Shown here: piece by piece, positions 45,551 to 50,127 of the stretch
Numbering within the stretch: position 1 is the first letter of the stretch
How the letters are laid out: every line of letters begins with the position of its first letter
Source: Polymyxa betae
Taxonomy: Eukaryota > Endomyxa > Phytomyxea > Plasmodiophorida > Plasmodiophoridae
Direction of reading: 5' to 3'
Length of the DNA stretch: 50,127 nucleotides
Assembly (NCBI GenBank): GCA_003693705.1
Contig: RBZT01000816.1
Coordinates: 1-50,127, forward strand
The notes under the pieces: model-generated
Databases searched by the model: none
Told to the model about the DNA's origin: nothing
Seen by the model: only the letters and a program-made list of their open reading frames with translations
Program-made: the position numbers and the translations under genes

Positions 45551-47679
45551 ATGGGGCGCGGCCCTGTGGTCCGACTCTCTCTCCAGTCAGCTCTGGCCGA
45601 GTCTGATTATGGAACTGCTGCGAGTCATATGCTGCTAATTGCCTCCCTCATCTTGACCATCTTGGCGGATGCCGCCACCAACATCATCGCCGATCCTCTG
45701 CCTCAAGTATCGAGCTCGAGCTCGGCGCTCCCGATCGTCTATAACGGCACCGGCTCGACATCGCTCACATTTCCGTTATCAGCACGCACTCAATTCGCTG
45801 TTTTGACGGTGAGCGACGCCGGCGCCACCGTTAAGGTCCAGATTGCAGCAGCAGCTATGAATGTGCATCCACCATCTATGTTCCTAACCTCTGATCCCGA
45901 TTACACTGATTTCGTACAGAAAAACTGTGCTGTTACAGGTCCTATGATTTCACACATACAACGCCTTCTCCAAATTCACATTATAATTTCCAACCACCGT
46001 TTTCTTTCATTTCCTGTCGAACATTTTTCTGTGAAAACAGCGCTTGAAAGCCATTTCTGAGATGTTATGTGATGTTCACAGATCTGTGCGAGATCACTCT
46101 CAATATCACGACGTCATCTCCCACGACGCCGCTCTTGGTCCGGGGCCAGCAGGGCACGCTGCTGTCGCTGAGCGAGGACCAGCGAGCTCATCTCGATGGC
46201 CCTGACCAGACCCGCATGTATGGTCTGTTTCTAAGCGAAGACGCCTTGCCCGCTCTCATCTCTATGTCACCCGTATGCGGAAACTTTCTTTGTTTTGTTT
46301 CTCAATTTTATGGATTTTATAAGTCTTTTTTTTGTGTTTTTGAGTTAGTTCTCGCTCGACATGGGCCAGTATGGCTGATTGAGTTTATATAGGTGACCGC
46401 CCTCGATTTCGATGTGACAGTGTACACATTAACGGGAGGTGGATTCTCGCAGCAATTCCCAGGCGGGCCCTCGCATCAGAAGAATGCTCATAACAATGGG
46501 CCTGAGAAGGTGCTCGTACAGAACCTGGTCGCCACGTTTGTCCGGGTCGATGTTACGCTCAGGACGCCGGCGCCCGGCGATTACGTCTTACGTCTTTACC
46601 CCAATTGTAATTGTCTTCGATTCTATCAATTTACGGTTTAATTCGTGGTTTCCTGCTTCCTTCATTTTCATGGAATTTTTAGTTTCAACTTGGAGGCCAT
46701 TAACAATGGCTTTTGCACGCACTCTGGTTTCATGTTAAGATCATTTTTCCTGAGAAAAGAGTCTGTTTTGCAGAGCTCAGTTATCAACCGTCCTGCATTG
46801 ATGTTCGCGTTTTGCTGTTAACGCGTTTTGACAGACGATGCGTTCGACCTTTACCAGCTATCACTGGCGGGAACGATCGGGGCCGCCTGTTTGCTTGCGA
46901 TGTGTCTATTGGCATCTGTCTGCGTCATTGTTGCTGTACGTCACATTGCTTAGCTTTGAACTGCTTCTGCTTTTAAATGCTTCTCTATCCCGCATATTTG
47001 AATCTTTGCAATTTTTTCCCAATCACTTTTGTCCTGAAAACATTTTACGCTTCTTTCACTGTTTTGCTTCTGTCAAATTCGTCGTTTTAATTGCTTTCGT
47101 ACTGATTAGCTTTTCAATCTTAATATTGAAACTGTTTCTGAATGATTACTGTGCAGAAGCGGAGTGCAGCTCGTGGTGCCGCGCTATTGGAATTGGGCGG
47201 TCCATTCCCTGGCATTCGTGGCCTGACAGCCGCCGATATCGATGCAGCCACAGAGAAGAAGAAAGCTGTCGATCTGAGCCTCTCTGTTGATGATTCCATG
47301 TCAGCACATTTTCTATTGCTTTGATTATTTCTATTGCTGTGATTACGTGGATTCTGGCGAAGTTTCCGATTGCGGATGTCTCGGTAACTTCTGACCTGCA
47401 TTGATCAGGTGCGTGATCTGTCTGGACGACTATGCTGGCCCCGACGATCTGCGTGTCTTACCATGTGCACATCATTTTCATAGTGATTGTATCGTGACCT
47501 GGTTCAATGAGCACAAACACTGCCCGTAAGTCTCAAGTTGTCGTTTTCATGTCGTGCGAAACCCTAAACCCTAGTTTGGTTGAAGGTTTTTTTGCTGCCG
47601 TTTTCTGAAACGTGTGTGGTTCAGGTTATGCCATCGGGAAATGCCGGAATCGCCAGTCGCCGCACAAAACGTTGTATAA
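45551..47679 (+). CDS. Transmembrane RING-H2 ubiquitin ligase
   Basis: Seven exons (45551-45938, 46082-46272, 46393-46606, 46835-46935, 47157-47299, 47409-47525, 47625-47679) code 402 residues. If translation starts at the in-frame ATG at 45629 the protein opens with a clean signal peptide (MLLIASLILTILADA). Then comes an external domain of ~220 residues with NGT/NIT glycosylation sites, a TM helix (ACLLAMCLLASVCVIVA), a short linker and a C-terminal RING-H2: CVICLDDYAGPDD, LPCAHHFHSDCIVTWF and CPLCHREM, with all eight zinc ligands in C-C-C-H-H-C-C-C order. Such proteins ubiquitylate membrane or endosomal cargo. Topology (domain outside, RING in cytosol) resembles the Goliath/ATL/RNF13 class, though I do not see a clear PA domain. 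Intron 6 holds a telomere-like word. Confidence 0.9.
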
Positions 47680-47929
47680 CGTTCGCGGGCGTATTCCCGG
47701 ACGCGTTCTGAGTCCATTGTGGATTTCGCAGAAACCTTTTCGGATGTAAATACATTCCGCAATTGTCACAAATCACTGCACTTTCGACGCTTCTGCGTTT
47801 GTTTTGTGCGAAATGGCTTCATCTAACTTCTCAGTTTATTATCACTAAATGCCTATATGAGAGTCCGCGCTTGTGTGAGAAAACCTAACAAAATCAGACG
47901 CCAGAAATGCAAGAAGAAGGCATGTGGGA

Positions 47930-48772
47930 GCGGCAGCCTACTTACCCGTTTTGCAATCTGAGGAGTGTATGACCGCCATGATGGCCGCATGCGTACCGAC
48001 CCAGCTCGATAACTTGCCCTGCGATCCTGATCTTAGATTACAATGCGGATTGGCGTAGTCGGGCTCAAAGAGGCTACCGAATGCGGCGTCTTTGTCGGGC
48101 ATCTTTTCTGCTGAAGCGCTGCGTGAAGCTGCGGACGCGGACCTGGCCAACGAGCTCGTCGCCGATCTGCCCGCCTTTCCCGACCTCAGTTTCCTGACAG
48201 CAATTCGGACGCCGCTGGGCGCCGCTTGCTTTTACGATTGTATGCTCGTGTGCGAGGAAACTTCCGAAAACGTCACTGGGACAGTAGGCGACATTCATTC
48301 TGATCTGTCCTTCGAAGGTCTGTCAGTAGTATCAACCGACTTCTAACCCTAACCCTAATACTTCACAGATATTGCTGTTCCTCTTGTTGTCAAAGATTAT
48401 CGTGTATGCTACTCCGTATTTGCAATGTTTTAGTCCACACTTTTAACAATTTGTTCATACAGTGCCTGCCCTGCGCCGCCGTCCTTTGGCTGCTTAGCAA
48501 AGTGGTCAGTGAATGTTCCGAAGCGCGTAACTGCAAGTTATTAATTGTGTCAGCGATACCGGAAGGCATTCGGCTCAATCCGCAAGTAATTCGGATCAAT
48601 ACTGATTAGGGTTTGGTTTCAGTTGTGTCATCGCCTCCCCAGGCCTAGTTGGCGAGCCTTCAGTGCTCGTTTCCTCGCCATCGTTTCAGTCATTTCGCCA
48701 TTCTTATCCTGCTTGATACTCTCAATCGTCTGTATCGTGCTGCTAATTGTAATATGTTTCAAACAATTGTAG
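47930..48772 (+). CDS. Cysteine-rich membrane protein, 5' end unresolved
   Basis: The last four exons join in frame: one ending at 48317 (its start is unclear), 48369-48403, 48463-48585 and 48623-48772. They code FSAEALREAADADLANELVA, RTPLGAACFYDCMLVC, then CLPCAAVLWLLSKVVSECSE, and end in a long hydrophobic helix (SPFLSCLILSIVCIVLLIVI) with tail CFKQL. Just upstream, 47950-48056 reads LQSEECMTAMMAACVPTQLD in the same frame but meets a stop at the GCGTAG near 48055; I found no phase-compatible splice across it. Likely a surface protein anchored by its C-terminal helix, with paired cysteines outside. No family recognised. Two of its introns carry telomere-like words, and the last is only 37 nt. 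Confidence 0.55.
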
Positions 48773-49304
48773 AGTTCCGCTTTAGGCTCTGTGAACTTTT
48801 ATAAGACCGTCATCTGACTAAAGGGGACTGGATAATTTCAAGTCCTCTGGCGTTGTGAGGTCTCACTCAAATGTAGAACTGAGGCTATCACTTTTGGACA
48901 GCTCACAGCGGTTAGCTAGCTCATCCGACCGGTATAATGCGATACTTCCAGCAAATGCATATTGGCGCCAAGAACCTTGATTGCACTCTATATACCACAT
49001 TGTATTTGAGGTCAAGATTCATTCACAGACATGTACGTACGTACTCCTATATATTGTGTGATGCGCCTTGAACCAACGCCATCTCTAGATTGAAACATGG
49101 CCGAGAGACCCAAAACAAGCTCTTCCAGTTGTCTCAAGACGCTATCATCTCACTTTGCTCCAGACATTGAGGATTGCATCTTGATAATTCTAGTTACGTT
49201 TTGTTTTGGTCTAGCATATATGTGAAGAGGGACTTTAGAAAAAGGTAGAAATGTTGTCAAGCCCTTTCGGCCTGTAAAAAAAGGAGCCCCAGAAACAAAA
49301 AAGA

Positions 49305-49389
49305 TGTGTTCGACGGGATTCGAACCCGCGCCCCGCGAACGAGACTAGCGCCTTAAGCTAGCGCCTTGGACCAACTCGGCCACAAACAC
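49305..49389 (-). tRNA. tRNA-Leu (AAG), copy 1
   Basis: 85-nt type II tRNA. Acceptor GTGTTTG pairs with CGAACAC (one G-T). Anticodon stem CTAGC/GCTAG with loop TTAAGGC gives AAG. Long variable arm (CTCGTTCGCGGGG region) typical of Leu, T arm with TTCGAAT, discriminator A as needed for leucine. A run of T's follows on the minus strand (Pol III stop). No intron. Confidence 0.93.
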
Positions 49390-49932
49390 ATAATTTTTTA
49401 TATTACACGGGAGCGTGTTCTAAACTGCTGGAATACGTTTGAAGCAGTGAGTGTATTTCATAGAATGCAATTGGAAGGCAATGCTTCGGGTTGCAGTAAC
49501 GTGAATCGACGCTCTCGATATCTCAAGATTGGTCTAACAGCGCTCATAACGCTAACATTAGGTATCTGGTGAAGATGGTGGTAATTACAGAGCTAGGTCG
49601 GTCTGCACGGTCCCGCCTGAGACTTGATTGGTCCGGTCCGGTCTTGGACCTTACCGGACCGGACCCTGCCCAGGTCTACTTCGTCCAACGCAGGCCTCAC
49701 ATCCTGGGAGCTATCATTCGCGTGACTGGCCTCTAGAGCCTTAAGACCGAGCAGAAATTTCCGACTCCAAATCGAGTAATTCGGCTGTTATCCCATTGAA
49801 AGCAGCACAACAGATGTTGGGACGAGAAGGAATTGAAAGTTTTGTTAGAATATGTATTAGAATATGTATTTCGATGTTGCATATTCAAAAGTTAACTTGG
49901 AGGTGATTCGGGTTTTGGGCTCCAACAAAAGA

Positions 49933-50017
49933 TGTGTTCGACGGGATTCGAACCCGCGCCCCGCGAACGAGACCAGCGCCTTAAACTAGCGCCTTGGACC
50001 AACTCGGCCACAAATAC
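49933..50017 (-). tRNA. tRNA-Leu (AAG), copy 2
   Basis: Same 85-nt gene as the copy 628 bases to the left, differing at only a few positions. One change (GTATTTG acceptor) creates an A-C mismatch in the acceptor stem, and the anticodon stem has two weaker pairs (CTAGT/GCTGG). Anticodon and loops are intact and TTTT follows, so it is probably transcribed but may be less stable or drifting. Confidence 0.88.
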
Positions 50018-50127
50018 ATAACTTGAGGCATCTGGAGATGATGGTGGTGAACTACAGAGATTGAACGTAATTGCTAAAAGCATTTGATCGAAAAACATAC
50101 TTCATAAGAGCATCCACAGCGGTTGCG

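Larger units (their letters stand above)
48773..50127. other. tRNA-bearing end of the window
   Basis: Apart from two tRNA-Leu genes I see no coding region. About 49625-49680 is rich in GGTCC/GGACC words. Flanks of the two tRNAs are partly duplicated (see findings). Confidence 0.5.

Noticed and set aside
47938-48150. Small minus-strand gene starting MPDKDAAFGSLFEPD with a splice donor and a downstream AATAAA
   Set aside because: The plus strand here gives four exons joined in phase ending in a membrane helix, a much stronger model; the minus frame is its antisense mirror.
1-50127. CRISPR array, bacterial operons or integrated virus genome
   Set aside because: Spliceosomal introns throughout, no spaced identical repeats and no run of viral structural or replication genes; the single virus-type gene stands alone.

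Overview
This window is nuclear DNA of a protist with small, intron-rich, closely spaced genes. I rebuilt fifteen complete spliced gene models plus two partial ones. Introns are mostly 45-60 nt, begin with GT (often an unusual GTC or GTT) and end in AG. Every complete model stays in frame over all its junctions, which is the main internal check. There are four tRNA genes and no rRNA or CRISPR. Telomere-like TTTAGGG/CCCTAAA words lie in introns and 5' regions. F-box/ankyrin protein, membrane hybrid histidine kinases and type I surface proteins would fit a rhizarian of the plasmodiophorid type (Spongospora-like). That placement is inference from gene content, not a sequence match.

Layout. 0.4-6 kb: a membrane-anchored secreted alginate-lyase-like enzyme and an F-box/ankyrin protein, both on the minus strand. 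6.4-18.3 kb: a housekeeping block with tRNA-Trp, a Mia40-type import oxidoreductase, a cinnamyl-alcohol-type dehydrogenase, a METTL6-type tRNA methyltransferase, a REEP/Yop1 ER-shaping protein, a TTLL polyglutamylase, and the splicing factor SYF2 with an extra N-terminal region. 19.1-25.2 kb: two tandem hybrid histidine kinases with matching intron positions, both apparently without the phospho-acceptor histidine. 25.2-28.2 kb: gene-poor, with relics. 28.2-31.7 kb: ELP3, divergent from a gene of phage/giant-virus type. 31.7-34 kb: gene-poor except for tRNA-Tyr. 34.1-41.6 kb: two inverted, tail-to-tail paralogous type I membrane proteins, one carrying an extra middle section with a kinase-like but catalytically dead region. 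43.7-48.8 kb: a chromodomain protein, a transmembrane RING-H2 ubiquitin ligase and a cysteine-rich membrane protein. 49.3-50.0 kb: two tRNA-Leu(AAG) copies.

How they fit together. ELP3, METTL6 and the tRNAs belong to decoding. SYF2 serves splicing, REEP and TTLL serve ER and microtubule/flagellar structure, and Mia40 serves mitochondrial import. The more unusual genes are at the cell surface: the tethered lyase, the paired kinases, the paired receptor-like proteins, the RING ligase and the Cys-rich protein. The strongest candidates for undescribed biology are the inverted receptor pair and the histidine-less kinase pair.
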